Positions 40,301 through 49,324 of a stretch of 64,000 bases of DNA are shown here, one piece after another. This stretch comes from a virus: positions 1-64,000 of IMG/VR virus record IMGVR_UViG_3300005613_000021; one strand, given 5' to 3'. A model generated the notes under the pieces. The model saw nothing but the letters and a program-made list of their open reading frames with translations, had not been told where the DNA came from and did no database searches. The translations under genes and the position numbers were made by a program. The stretch's first letter is position 1; the number at the start of each line of letters is the position of its first letter.

Positions 40301-43300
40301 TATGGTGTTGATACAAGAAACACCAATCTTTCACCATCACAAAACTTAAACGAACAGACATATCCAGAATACAATAAAAAATTTAACAGCTTTAGATTGG
40401 TGAAACCTAATTTGAATGGTATTGATATAAATTCTTCTCCACCTACTAATGCGTTTGCAGATTCTTGGAATATTACTGGCAAGAACTATGGTCTATATTC
40501 ATCTATAGGTCCGATACAAGCGGAACCATTTGGACCAAAGGTGACCTCTAAACCAAGAGATTTTATTAGACGTGGAAGCATAAGTATTAGCGGTAATGGT
40601 TCTAGCGGTGAAGTATTTGAAGGAACAAGAGTGATTGGAGATGATTTATTAAAAAGAAGTAAAAATATCTACGATAGATATATTGACACCAAAGAAATAT
40701 TAAAAAATGGAGTCGCAGAAGATCCTGAAGTAGAATCATTTATAAAAGAGTTAGAGTCCTTGTATAGTGGAGAAACACCATTTTCACCATTAAATGCTAA
40801 ATTTTTTAATGATAAAAGAACTCCTATTATGGGTTTAAGTTCCTCTGTCTATAGAAGTTTTAACAGATTGGCGCAAGAAGACAAATTATCGGCTGCGATT
40901 CGTTGGCCTCTTGGTTTGAATGGTAATTTTAAAACACTTGGCTTAATAAGAAACGAAGAACAAATAGATCGCTTGAAATCTCAAACAGATTTAATTAAAA
41001 AAGAGATAGCCGATGAAGAAAAGTCTAAATTTTCTATAGTCAATAAAACTGCTAAAATACCTTTTAAGGCTGTTACCCCAATAGATAAAAGACTGGCTAA
41101 TTTTCCTGCTTTTACAAATATTGATTTTAGCGTTCCATATAAAGAATATTCCGGTAATCTGTATGACGAAATACAAGGTTTATATGACGATAAAAAAAAT
41201 AAAGCGATAATTCCTAATTATGAAAATTATAGAAGTTTCTTAAAGGGTGACTCCAATAATGATCTGCTATATGGAAATTTACAGGCTTACTTAGGCAATA
41301 TATTTAATAACTTAAATAATAATAGATCCGAAATCTCAGAATATTTATTTTCAGATAATGCCAAGCTAAATACTAAATTGTTTAGGCTTGCCTCTGTAGG
41401 ATATAAAGGATCATCTAAGCCTAACATTTATTCTTTTGGTACAAAAGGATTATTTACTAGAGACTTTGCTGCTACAGATAATTTAGCTAGAGACATCGAT
41501 AAAAAGAAAGACAAATTATTAAAACCAGCACCATTTGAAAAACCTATAGAACAGAAAGCTGAAGACGAATTTGCGGTAAAACAATATAATGATATGTTTA
41601 CAGATACTAGGGGTTATTTTGGTAGAGCCCCAAGTTTCAGGCAATATGTTAGAACTGGTGGAGCAGGTATAGCTAGAGATATCCAAGAAGCAAAAAAATA
41701 TTCTCAAGGTCTATCTGGACAATTCTTAGTTAGTACAAATAATGGCAATCTTGCATTGCCAATTAGAGCTATGTCATCAGGTTTTTCTGAAGCATTTGCT
41801 AGTGTTGGAACAGGCAAACTTTCTCCTTGGACTGATAGAATTGGAAGAGTAAATACGGCAGCTGCTGCTGCAAGCTTTGGTCAGTCATATTGGCTGCAGA
41901 ATTTTGCTGGTGCTGAGGGCGTTGACCTAGAACAACAATCAGACCCTAATGTTGTGGAAAGAGCACAGAGGGCTATCGAAGGAAATCCTAAAACTCCAAC
42001 TACTATCAAAGAGTGGTTTGATTTGTATATGGATCCATATCTGAAATATAACCAAAGAGGCATTAGAACTAAAGGATTATCTAATATATATCGCAGCATG
42101 GTGGATCAGTCATATTATGAAAAGAAGAGGAGAGGACCCGTCCCTAGTGCTCAAGAAGCGGCAGCATATTTTACTAATCTTGGATCATGGTATGATGGAA
42201 TCAGAAGGTGGCCTGGACAAGATGGAATAGTTGAAGATCTTGATGGAGAAAAAGATATCAAAGAAAGAGCAAGATATCTTTATAGGAATAGTAAAAACTT
42301 TACAGGGGGTCTTTATAATACAGCAAATAGATCACATTTAAGTTTGGGTGGAGGTATTTATGGGGGTTTGCCTACATTCAACCAGATATCGCTGATTAAT
42401 GGAGTTAATCCACGAATAATGCAGCAGGTGATGAATGAGGGTGTTGCTGCACAGGCACAGTTACTATCGCGGGGAGGAGAAGTTGACCCACTATATCTTG
42501 CAGAAGGTGGGCCGGTATTACTTGATAAGGCATTAAAACAACAGGCCATATCTCAACAGAAACAAACATATAACCCATTTGCTGGTCCGTCTTCTGAAGA
42601 CAGATATAGAGAAGAATTACTACTCCAAAGACAAAGACGAGAAGAACAAATAGCAGAGTTAAGAGCATCTACTCCATTTACTAAAGCAATACAAAGAGCA
42701 CCTAAAGATGCATTTGGCAACACAACAATAGCACCAAATGCTACTATTAATGATAGTATTAGAAATATACCGGGATTTGGTTTAGACATTCTAGGAACGT
42801 TTCCAGGAATTGTAGGATCATTGGTTACTGGACCAGGAGCAGCAGCAGAACAACTTTCTAATGCTGTAACTGGTGGAGATAGTCAGTTTATGTCTGACAT
42901 GTTTAGATATAATTTAAGCACAGGTACTGCACTAGGACCAAGATTAGCATCTGGTATTTATTCTGAAGATATGATGTCAATGCCAGGATCTTATATTGCT
43001 GGAGGTAGTCAAGAAGATATAGTATCTCAAATGCAGCCAGCATCAAGGGTGGCGGCTACCGCTTTAGACTTTGTAAGTCCAGATATTGGGGATATCCCTA
43101 GAGGTATTAAAACTGCTAGTGCTTTAGGTTCTCTTTTAGGTTTTGTAAAGAAAGCGCCGATACCCAAAATTACTATGCCAGACAGACTTGGTGGATATGT
43201 TGCTGATTTAGAATCTGTCTTAAAAACCAATAAAGGCTTATCATTAGAAGATCAGACTTCTTTGGCTCAAGATATATTTACTCTTAGAAGTAAAATGAAA

Positions 43301-46174
43301 ACAAGAGGTAGAGAGGGAGCCAGGGGGGCTGATCCAGAAATAGATGCTATTTTAAAGAAATATGAAACAAAGCCAGAAATTGAAGCTGGAGATGTTGGAG
43401 GGGCTGGAAAAACACCAGCTATTGATCCACAAGAACTTACTTCAACAGGCAGATACAAGTTAGACACAACAATAGCAGCCCCCAAAAAAGAAATGGCAGC
43501 TCAAACTGGCAAAGCAGAACCACCAGCAGAAATTAAAGAAATTCTTGATCAAGGTAGGCAATTTTACGAATCAAGGAATACAACACCCACAAAAGACACA
43601 TCATTAAACGATGCCATTGTAACACAAAGGGCTGAGGCAATGAGTCCTGAGCTAGAAGAATCAATGCGTCTCGGCCAAGAATTTGCCAAAGAAAGGGCAG
43701 CAAGGCAAACTGAGAATGCTAGCATAGTAGCCGAGGATGCGAATAAAGCAGCCGCACTTAAACAGCAAAGAGAGGAACAAGCTGCACTGAAACAGAAACA
43801 AGATGCGTCAGCAGCTGCACTTAAACAACAAACAGACAGGGAACTATTGCAGTTTGCTAAAGAGCAAAAAATTAACCCTAGAATTCCTCCTGGAGTTGAT
43901 AAAAGAAGATTTGATACTTGGTACAGAGACAGAAATAATCCAGCATATAAAGACGTTAAGAATGCTGTCATTAATGATGTCCTGGCTAGAGCAGAGTTCA
44001 GACAAGCACAAATGGGCGAAGTGCCGAATAGAATACCTGGAGTAGATAGAGATTTATTTGAATATGACTTTGGTGATGTTGTTAAAATAGGTCCTGAACG
44101 TACTGGAACTGTAGGTCTTCAAGCTAGTGCAAATGAGAAAGAATATGCAAAAATTGCTAAAATAATAGCTGAAAAGCAGGGTAGGCCTTTTACTATTATT
44201 CAAGCTAGAGATATGATTGCTGAATCGGTAGGTTTATTGCATTCTGATATGCCTGATTTAGAGCAGTTAGCGAAAAGGGGATTATTCCCATCAAGAGCAG
44301 AAGTTGGAACAACATTGGCTCCTAACCAAGAGCTAGGCAAGCCATTACCATCAAGTCCGCTAGAGGTGTTTGAGCAGATGTTTCCTGAATATAAAGCCAC
44401 AGGAGGAATAGTACAACAACCAAAATATTTAGCTACAGGTGGATCTACCAGTGTGGCTATGACACCAAGAGGAACCGACACTGTTCCAGCGATGCTTACT
44501 CCTGGCGAGTTTGTGGTGAATAGAGAATCCGCCAAAAATAACATGGGTCTGCTTAAGGCTATTAATCGTAGAAAGGGTGGTATAACTCCTACTTATTTAC
44601 AACAGGGTGGAGAATTAACAAAAGATCAGCAAAATTTAGTAAATATGATGGGAATTCCACAATTTAGACTAGCAGACGGAATTAATCCTAGACTACCAGA
44701 AGAAGTAGCTATGGCCAAAAACATAGCTAGCAATACACTCAAACAAGAAAATACTCAAAGAGAAATGATGGGAGATACCCGTTTAGCTGCTCCTCAAATA
44801 GAAGAAATAGTTAGTAATTTCTTTAATAACGCAAACTTATCTCCAAACAACGAATACGGAGAAGTTGGTTTAGACAGCTTAATTGGTGGTTCTAGATCTG
44901 CTATTGGTAGAGAACTAGATATGCAAACAGTATTTAAATACGGAATAAGTAATCTTAGCGATGCCCTATCTACAAGTAGAGGTAGTCCTTTAGGAGAAGT
45001 ATTATCTGATCAAGACAGATTCACAAGAGATCAGATTCAAGCTTTGTTGGAACGTACAGGAATTATGAAAAAATATGTTGCTCCAACATTTAATCTAAAA
45101 AATGGAGGAAAGGTAGAATATTTAAAAGGCGGAGGACAGCTAGTAGATTACAGTCCTAAGGGTACTGATACTGTTCCTGCTATGCTAACTCCTGGCGAGT
45201 TTGTTGTTAATCGTGAAGCAACTCAAAAGAATCTTGGACTATTAAAAGCTATCAATAAAAGTAGTGGTGGTGTGGTTCGTAACGGTGTGTTATATGCTGC
45301 TAACGGAGGTCCAACAATAGATGATACTCGTGCTGAAATTGCTGGACAAAGAGCTTTTGATAATTTGTGGAGCGCTATAACTTCATTAGCTTCGGATATT
45401 GCAGGATTAATGATACCATCTACAGAAGTAACACCAGCCGCCACGGCCACCTCAAGAACAGAAGAGATGATCAGACCATCTGTACAATCTACAGACAATG
45501 ATTGTTGTGATAGGATCATATCAGCTTTAAGAGAAGGTTCTGTGTCAGATATTCAGCCCCCACCTATGGATTTTGGTATGGTTAATCAACCACAGACACC
45601 TATGACAGACGATGGCACTTCTACCAGTATGTCATCTATTGCTTCTGATATTTTTTCAGCAATAAGAGAGAGTTTTTCTCAAACTTCAATCTCAACATCA
45701 ACACCAACAACACCAGTCGAATCTGCTACAAAAGCAGATGCTCCCAGTATTGATTTTAGTCCATTTACCCAAAGTGTAGCAGATTTTAGCAGTGCATCCG
45801 CACCACTAACTTCTGCTATACAAACACTGTCACAAGTCGATTTTGGTGTAATAAACAATGGAGCAGCTAGCCTATTATCTAGTTCTATAGCTCTTGGAGG
45901 ATCTTTTGGTAGATTTAACGAGTCTGTCAATCAATTTTCGCAAAAAACTAATGATTTAATTTCGGCTATAAATGGAATGAGCTTAGATGGTACTATTACT
46001 GTGGGAGGCAATATTTCTGTGCAACCAATGACTGTAAACATTGCTGGATTAGAAGCAATCGAAGCAAGATTACAGGGTTTTGGTGAGTATATAAGCCAAG
46101 CCTTGGCAGCAGGCTTAGCTCAAGCTAATCCAGGATTTGATACGTCCGCAATTACAGTGAGCACTAGTATTTAA
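34304..46174 (+). CDS. Tape measure protein, 3,956 residues, with nuclease-like insert
   Basis: The longest gene in the window. Residues 60-400 are a classical tape measure N-terminal region (AVTRATTQSLEKFIEYDRQL, LSTSLGASSSELARVSVILS, IATGLRTIFTRIQREDTLDA, LVEELGGFRQVGKVIPLI). Hydrophobic Gly-rich helices lie near 830-910. The motif G-E-[YF]-V-[IV]-[NQ] occurs five times (about 500, 766, 1740, 3390, 3620), three as GTDTVPAMLTPGEFVVN. Residues about 575-725 resemble a PD-(D/E)XK fold (RGIAFENVL, SRIDNMRGSNFVEIKSVQ). Residues about 1800-2550 form a long, non-repetitive globular region of unknown type. By the usual 0.15 nm per residue, the tail could approach 590 nm if all residues counted, though globular inserts reduce this. 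The RBS is TTAGGAG. Confidence 0.95.
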   Translation: MAQGYNLTVQLNIQGPKNLNSVVNNINQKLQNIQATVNVKTSPQTTQALKNIANASKGVKNNADDAANSMEKFGKSAGLAIRRFGAFTAATAGFYAVTRATTQSLEKFIEYDRQLTRIAQVTGTAKESLGNLSNTITQLSTSLGASSSELARVSVILSQAGLSAEQTRQALEALALTTLAPTFSDINQTVEGSIALMKQFDISTKQLEASLGSINAVAGQFAVEAGDIITAIQRTGGVFAAASNGVSQGVDALNEFIAVFTSVRATTRESAETIATGLRTIFTRIQREDTLDALKAFGIELTDLEGKFVGPFQAIQRLSEGLRSLDPRDVKFSGLVEELGGFRQVGKVIPLIQQFTTAQQALNAAQQGSGSLAQDAAIGQQSLGVQISKVQQEFDALIRSIGQTAEFRQFIQLSLDLASALIQITDAVKPLIPALTALGAVGLARGIPSIARGFKKSIGATGYNNGGVVTGSSLNFAGSYNSGGLIGGKPGIDKNIIRASKGEYVIQKPAVDALGTSFLDNLQKNKQVPGYVTGGLVDYPSSRRFVRSSNFTYEKPPGVSITESLQNETPLAFQRFDAVDVDIKNQGFNGKALAEKVSNKNSGKTYLRALESGDYRTRGIAFENVLYDTKQVSYKPEGRNATSRIDNMRGSNFVEIKSVQERVPNEAILDKTIGAIFASRGGIDEMVMQRASRSAVTSKKDILDVGQVSVFYDTTSLRDIQKTKKNKELTSSLKSTAVSKIGNIKSRKLPRAYTGGNQKEGDIRVTRGEYVINKQAAEQIGINRLNELNNAHRNNMAEDLPKFHTGGAIGSIPGYNTGTTVDNVSRDRGIGSTIGLVFALQGAASLFSTSIEEAASQGAAEMGAGIQGAVSGINLGIVGGEIAGFIPGLSKFSGGIGLATAAVAGTASAFIQSKNAAIDFANKLSKQRIEDATQKVSSALDKLSKEANNFNAFRQAVSGIRQSTQEISSVRSRQIESNRLGFANIPEYLLGTTATGERTQEQIAVGTSQETLSAQRSLVLEMRGFNAYLSTLGGYLGDNQQAQENLANAIRGINEVRAQESAREFAGVADSITQLVEQRLKAGIGIDQIIDSQQFKSFSEALARANPQVEKFILNTQANTSLSAEEKKQRIDRVVAQRAEIEIIQRTAAFRQQIEIDNAEKIGRNLETILSRVFNSFEQIFNRTALDIGRSFDIINTDIAALSGNASIGLGQDRGSNILSNPSAYSKREFNLVVSGLKPILGDQAETIAGLARGSVSLEAGIISAINRVVKENPQATDTAVARLVGQEISNLVTELNLPPDVARTLSDQISAGLQKLRSKGKDQIGLDSQDVRESVSGFASTIDALKGSLNTLLSAQKIYQSGLEQYTKVLNNITGILAQRNQYVSKSLEILAQGAINLDEAFGRIYSARDISIQQEKSIERQTFGLSDPDEIFNKIIDLNSRRQLLQTNLQSAQDQGPASFAQFRDLSVELVNTNVELNNMQQALQTLADSSNVAQAALSEISRVQQQRQQQAGFLESLVSSTPEQITALNQAYADLQRLLSGQSNTIYTSIEAQRTYAQTLRQTRSTFQAQEAAQGVLAQERGNVTSLVKELAPFLGSSQEANNLRAEVLARQVNQLGMLTPQFSRIIESIRNPEGDPQLQEAIRVYREAVTEQSRANQLLGQIQAINARMAEQNSAQAVVNGLAKTVLTVNVNNAGDIAAAIQPAVLPQPIVPQGRASGGVIYAAAGQQVEMKSRGTDTVPAMLTPGEFVVNRQATAKNRGLLESINSGKTQYYQYGGFVSNLFDANQPRGKTEKVPALEQWQQLAQGVRTAPKLFTASSFVNFDRAQNITVEDTLPQTQGNSTLNDIQDLKTFIYKQFKNDSNILPGRVSDIVVEKAGKFDANLPSTVADFGTASKIAKAAIEINPNIKSIKDFPDFGFGIERKVDTASPLVRQISQKTNIPIQNILDYIGTRSTRYPYLDSLMLGASPEDYINIYPQSKGAASATEVSAIRRGLYGVDTRNTNLSPSQNLNEQTYPEYNKKFNSFRLVKPNLNGIDINSSPPTNAFADSWNITGKNYGLYSSIGPIQAEPFGPKVTSKPRDFIRRGSISISGNGSSGEVFEGTRVIGDDLLKRSKNIYDRYIDTKEILKNGVAEDPEVESFIKELESLYSGETPFSPLNAKFFNDKRTPIMGLSSSVYRSFNRLAQEDKLSAAIRWPLGLNGNFKTLGLIRNEEQIDRLKSQTDLIKKEIADEEKSKFSIVNKTAKIPFKAVTPIDKRLANFPAFTNIDFSVPYKEYSGNLYDEIQGLYDDKKNKAIIPNYENYRSFLKGDSNNDLLYGNLQAYLGNIFNNLNNNRSEISEYLFSDNAKLNTKLFRLASVGYKGSSKPNIYSFGTKGLFTRDFAATDNLARDIDKKKDKLLKPAPFEKPIEQKAEDEFAVKQYNDMFTDTRGYFGRAPSFRQYVRTGGAGIARDIQEAKKYSQGLSGQFLVSTNNGNLALPIRAMSSGFSEAFASVGTGKLSPWTDRIGRVNTAAAAASFGQSYWLQNFAGAEGVDLEQQSDPNVVERAQRAIEGNPKTPTTIKEWFDLYMDPYLKYNQRGIRTKGLSNIYRSMVDQSYYEKKRRGPVPSAQEAAAYFTNLGSWYDGIRRWPGQDGIVEDLDGEKDIKERARYLYRNSKNFTGGLYNTANRSHLSLGGGIYGGLPTFNQISLINGVNPRIMQQVMNEGVAAQAQLLSRGGEVDPLYLAEGGPVLLDKALKQQAISQQKQTYNPFAGPSSEDRYREELLLQRQRREEQIAELRASTPFTKAIQRAPKDAFGNTTIAPNATINDSIRNIPGFGLDILGTFPGIVGSLVTGPGAAAEQLSNAVTGGDSQFMSDMFRYNLSTGTALGPRLASGIYSEDMMSMPGSYIAGGSQEDIVSQMQPASRVAATALDFVSPDIGDIPRGIKTASALGSLLGFVKKAPIPKITMPDRLGGYVADLESVLKTNKGLSLEDQTSLAQDIFTLRSKMKTRGREGARGADPEIDAILKKYETKPEIEAGDVGGAGKTPAIDPQELTSTGRYKLDTTIAAPKKEMAAQTGKAEPPAEIKEILDQGRQFYESRNTTPTKDTSLNDAIVTQRAEAMSPELEESMRLGQEFAKERAARQTENASIVAEDANKAAALKQQREEQAALKQKQDASAAALKQQTDRELLQFAKEQKINPRIPPGVDKRRFDTWYRDRNNPAYKDVKNAVINDVLARAEFRQAQMGEVPNRIPGVDRDLFEYDFGDVVKIGPERTGTVGLQASANEKEYAKIAKIIAEKQGRPFTIIQARDMIAESVGLLHSDMPDLEQLAKRGLFPSRAEVGTTLAPNQELGKPLPSSPLEVFEQMFPEYKATGGIVQQPKYLATGGSTSVAMTPRGTDTVPAMLTPGEFVVNRESAKNNMGLLKAINRRKGGITPTYLQQGGELTKDQQNLVNMMGIPQFRLADGINPRLPEEVAMAKNIASNTLKQENTQREMMGDTRLAAPQIEEIVSNFFNNANLSPNNEYGEVGLDSLIGGSRSAIGRELDMQTVFKYGISNLSDALSTSRGSPLGEVLSDQDRFTRDQIQALLERTGIMKKYVAPTFNLKNGGKVEYLKGGGQLVDYSPKGTDTVPAMLTPGEFVVNREATQKNLGLLKAINKSSGGVVRNGVLYAANGGPTIDDTRAEIAGQRAFDNLWSAITSLASDIAGLMIPSTEVTPAATATSRTEEMIRPSVQSTDNDCCDRIISALREGSVSDIQPPPMDFGMVNQPQTPMTDDGTSTSMSSIASDIFSAIRESFSQTSISTSTPTTPVESATKADAPSIDFSPFTQSVADFSSASAPLTSAIQTLSQVDFGVINNGAASLLSSSIALGGSFGRFNESVNQFSQKTNDLISAINGMSLDGTITVGGNISVQPMTVNIAGLEAIEARLQGFGEYISQALAAGLAQANPGFDTSAITVSTSI

Positions 46175-46197
46175 CACTATCATAGTAGGTCTTAATT

Positions 46198-49100
46198 ATG
46201 TCTAATAAATTTTTTAATTACAGATACAGAGCAACTGCACCAGCAGCAGCATATGGTACAGCAAATTTCAATGTAAATGATAGTGCTGGTTATAATACCA
46301 TCCATTCTCTGGTTGGCACCACCGCTGGATCTCAACAAAGATTCACTTATAGTTTGACAGTAGCGAATCAGTCTAGCGTATATGAATACGGAATTGGATA
46401 TTTGACCAGTCTTGGTGGAGGGTTATATCAATTTACAAGAGAGCAATCTGTTTCTTCTAGTCAAGGAGACAATAGTAAAATAAATATTTCGTTAGCATAC
46501 GGAAATGTAACAATCGATGTTATTGCACCAAATCCTAGCTATACGAATTATAAAAGATTAAATAGTAATTCAACACTATCAAATATAAATAGCACTTATT
46601 TTGTTGATGCTACTGGAGACATTACTTTATCTTTACCAGCTATTGATATTGATTCTGTAATTATTGGCATAGCCTTAACTTCTTTGAGTGGATCGGAAAA
46701 CGAAAGAACAGATGCTGTTACTCTTGATGCTAATGGATCAAATACTATAAATGGCGGAGCTACCTATGCCTTAAGTAAGAAAAATGATTTTGTAAGAATT
46801 ATATCTGATATAGACAACAATAATTGGATAGTATTAGACCCTATACAAGATACAGCTTCTTCGAGCGGTCCAAATGGGGCTATTCAATTATCTGACAATG
46901 GTGTTCTTGGTCATAATAATGGATTTTTCTTTAATGACGATGCATTATTCGTGGGTGGAGATGATGCAGTATCGGCTGTTGTTCAAGTTGGTGGAGAATT
47001 AATGAACACAATCTTTAATCTTCAGTCTGGAGACCTAGATTTTACAATCAATACCAACGGTATCGGCAATACTTTTTTTGTTGATGGGTCAACTAATAAT
47101 GTCGGAATTAATACTAACACCCCATTAGATTTGCTCAACATAAATACCGAAGGAGTGGAAGGTATTACTATTAGTACTTCTACTAGTGGATCTATTCCTA
47201 CTATTGCTTTTGTTAATAATGATCCAGATTTTACTGAAGGTTTGGACATTGGCAGAATTGATTTTGTAGGTTCTAATACGGCAGAAGAAAATATTACTTA
47301 CGCTAGAGTCATAGCAGAAGCATCAGATGAGACCGATGGTTCAGAGCAAGGATTACTAAAATTTTTAGTAGATAACAACGGGACTTTACAGAATGTTGCT
47401 CTATTAAGCTATGAAGATATTCAAATTGGTCCAAATAATTCTATATCTGGTGGTATTGTTATAGGTTCTAATACTACCAATAAAGGAGATAATGTATGTA
47501 TTGGTTATTACAATACTAATTGTGGTGTTAGTAGTATTAATATTGGACATCAAAATACTATAGAAAGCGGTTCGTATGCTGGTGCTATCGGATCAGCTCA
47601 TACAGTAACAGGTTCTCATGTTTGGTTATTTGGTGGTTCTGGAGCAGACATTACTGGCAATAATAGTACTTTTTTATTGTCTAACGATAATAATTATATA
47701 CAAGTTAAACATGATCAGCAAAAAAGAGTAGGAATCTATGTGGATTCTACAGGAACCGATTTCAGTATTGTTAATACCAGAATATCTTCAACAGGGACAC
47801 AGCATCTGCAAAACTTCTTGTTTAGAAACAATGCTGGAGATCAAATTACAGGAATTTCTCAAGGTATCATTGTTGATGATCCTTCACAGTCTGGTGAATA
47901 TACAAGCTTTTTTTTAAAGGTTTTAGAGTCCGGCAACTTAGTTGATGTATTAGATATATCTGCTGATTATGTTAGTATTTCAAATGTATCTGGTTTATCA
48001 AACACTGTGTTTATAGGAAGACTATTAGAGATAAGCGGTACAGGAGCAAATAATACTATTATTGGTGTTTCTAATGTTCTTTCTGATAATAGTGGTAACA
48101 ATACTATTGTGGGATATAACAATGAGTTAGCGACTTCTGGTAATCATCATGTTGTTACTTTAGGAAGCAATAATACTTCTGATGATAACTATACTACAAC
48201 TGTTGGTGTTTCTAATCGAAACAGCGGATTGTATTCTGCTGTTGTTGGATATAATAATGGTGTTTATGGGGAAAATATTTCTATTGTTGGTGTTAATAAC
48301 GATGTGTCTGGAAATAATTCTGCTGTTCTTGGTTATCAAAATAATATAGATAATATAAATTGTTATGTATTTGGACAGGGCAATTCTTCTGTATATTCAG
48401 GAGTTACAATATTAGGAAACGACATTACTGCAACAGGACACGAACATACATACATAAAAAATACCACTGTTGTTATTACAGGAGACTATATAGCTCTTGA
48501 TGCTACATCAGACATAAACTTTAAGTCTAGACCTATTTTGGAAGGTAGTGGTTATGTTTTGGTTAGTGGAGATAGTGTTAGCTATTTAGTCAATGATTCT
48601 AATTATGTTTCTAGTGGAGATAATATTAGCGAATTAGTTAACGATTCAGGATATATTAATAGTCAGGCCAACGTAACCGGCATTTCTTATACTTCAGGAA
48701 TTTCGTCTGGAATATTAGTCCTAAGCCATCACACAGGAACAGTAACCGGCATATTAAGTGGCGTTGCCCATAGTGGTCAAAATATTAGTATTTTTGCTAA
48801 TGATGTGGGATATATTACTGGAGAAGCATATGTTACTGGTATTAATTATGATGGTTCAGGAGAGTTGGTTTTAAGTCATCATAGTGGAACTGTTACTGGA
48901 ATTTTAATAGATGTTGTACATAGTGGGGACAACATTACTAATTTAAATAATGATGCTCTGTATATTACAAGTAGTGATTTTGCTAAACCTAAATTAAAAT
49001 TCGATGTTTCTGCAACAGGAGATAATACTTTTATATTCAGTGGTGCTGGCACCGATGGTGTTGGAAACGACGAAAACCCAACTCTGTATTTGTACAAAGG

Positions 49101-49311
49101 ATTTAATTATGATTTTGACATAAACGTATCGAGTTCTCATGCTTTGGAAATAAAATTAGGATCTTCGTTATATACTAGTGGATTAACAAATAATACTGGT
49201 GTTAATAGTGGTATTGTGTCTTGGAGCGTTAGACATGATACTATTAATAGTGGAATTTATTATATTTGCTCTAATCATGCTGCTATGAGTGGAGATATTA
49301 GAATAGTTTAA
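46198..49311 (+). CDS. Tail-tip fibre with YadA-head-like repeats and cupredoxin-like end
   Basis: A 1,037-residue protein. The N-terminal 220 residues carry a beta domain akin to the WYII domains of the upstream fibres (NWIVLDPIQD). A GINT-x-P fibre repeat follows near 300 (NVGINTNTPLDLLNI). Residues about 410-760 are rows of 'IG..N' units (INIGHQNTIESG, TTVGVSNRNSG, AVVGYNNGVYG), as in YadA-like adhesin heads. Repeats of 'TGILSGVAHSGQNI' type come next. The last 90 residues end YYICSNHAAMSGDIRI with H981, C1024, H1027 and M1030, the ligand set of type 1 copper proteins. Probably a trimeric receptor-binding fibre. Confidence 0.75.
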   Translation: MSNKFFNYRYRATAPAAAYGTANFNVNDSAGYNTIHSLVGTTAGSQQRFTYSLTVANQSSVYEYGIGYLTSLGGGLYQFTREQSVSSSQGDNSKINISLAYGNVTIDVIAPNPSYTNYKRLNSNSTLSNINSTYFVDATGDITLSLPAIDIDSVIIGIALTSLSGSENERTDAVTLDANGSNTINGGATYALSKKNDFVRIISDIDNNNWIVLDPIQDTASSSGPNGAIQLSDNGVLGHNNGFFFNDDALFVGGDDAVSAVVQVGGELMNTIFNLQSGDLDFTINTNGIGNTFFVDGSTNNVGINTNTPLDLLNINTEGVEGITISTSTSGSIPTIAFVNNDPDFTEGLDIGRIDFVGSNTAEENITYARVIAEASDETDGSEQGLLKFLVDNNGTLQNVALLSYEDIQIGPNNSISGGIVIGSNTTNKGDNVCIGYYNTNCGVSSINIGHQNTIESGSYAGAIGSAHTVTGSHVWLFGGSGADITGNNSTFLLSNDNNYIQVKHDQQKRVGIYVDSTGTDFSIVNTRISSTGTQHLQNFLFRNNAGDQITGISQGIIVDDPSQSGEYTSFFLKVLESGNLVDVLDISADYVSISNVSGLSNTVFIGRLLEISGTGANNTIIGVSNVLSDNSGNNTIVGYNNELATSGNHHVVTLGSNNTSDDNYTTTVGVSNRNSGLYSAVVGYNNGVYGENISIVGVNNDVSGNNSAVLGYQNNIDNINCYVFGQGNSSVYSGVTILGNDITATGHEHTYIKNTTVVITGDYIALDATSDINFKSRPILEGSGYVLVSGDSVSYLVNDSNYVSSGDNISELVNDSGYINSQANVTGISYTSGISSGILVLSHHTGTVTGILSGVAHSGQNISIFANDVGYITGEAYVTGINYDGSGELVLSHHSGTVTGILIDVVHSGDNITNLNNDALYITSSDFAKPKLKFDVSATGDNTFIFSGAGTDGVGNDENPTLYLYKGFNYDFDINVSSSHALEIKLGSSLYTSGLTNNTGVNSGIVSWSVRHDTINSGIYYICSNHAAMSGDIRIV

Positions 49312-49324
49312 TAAGGATTTTTAA

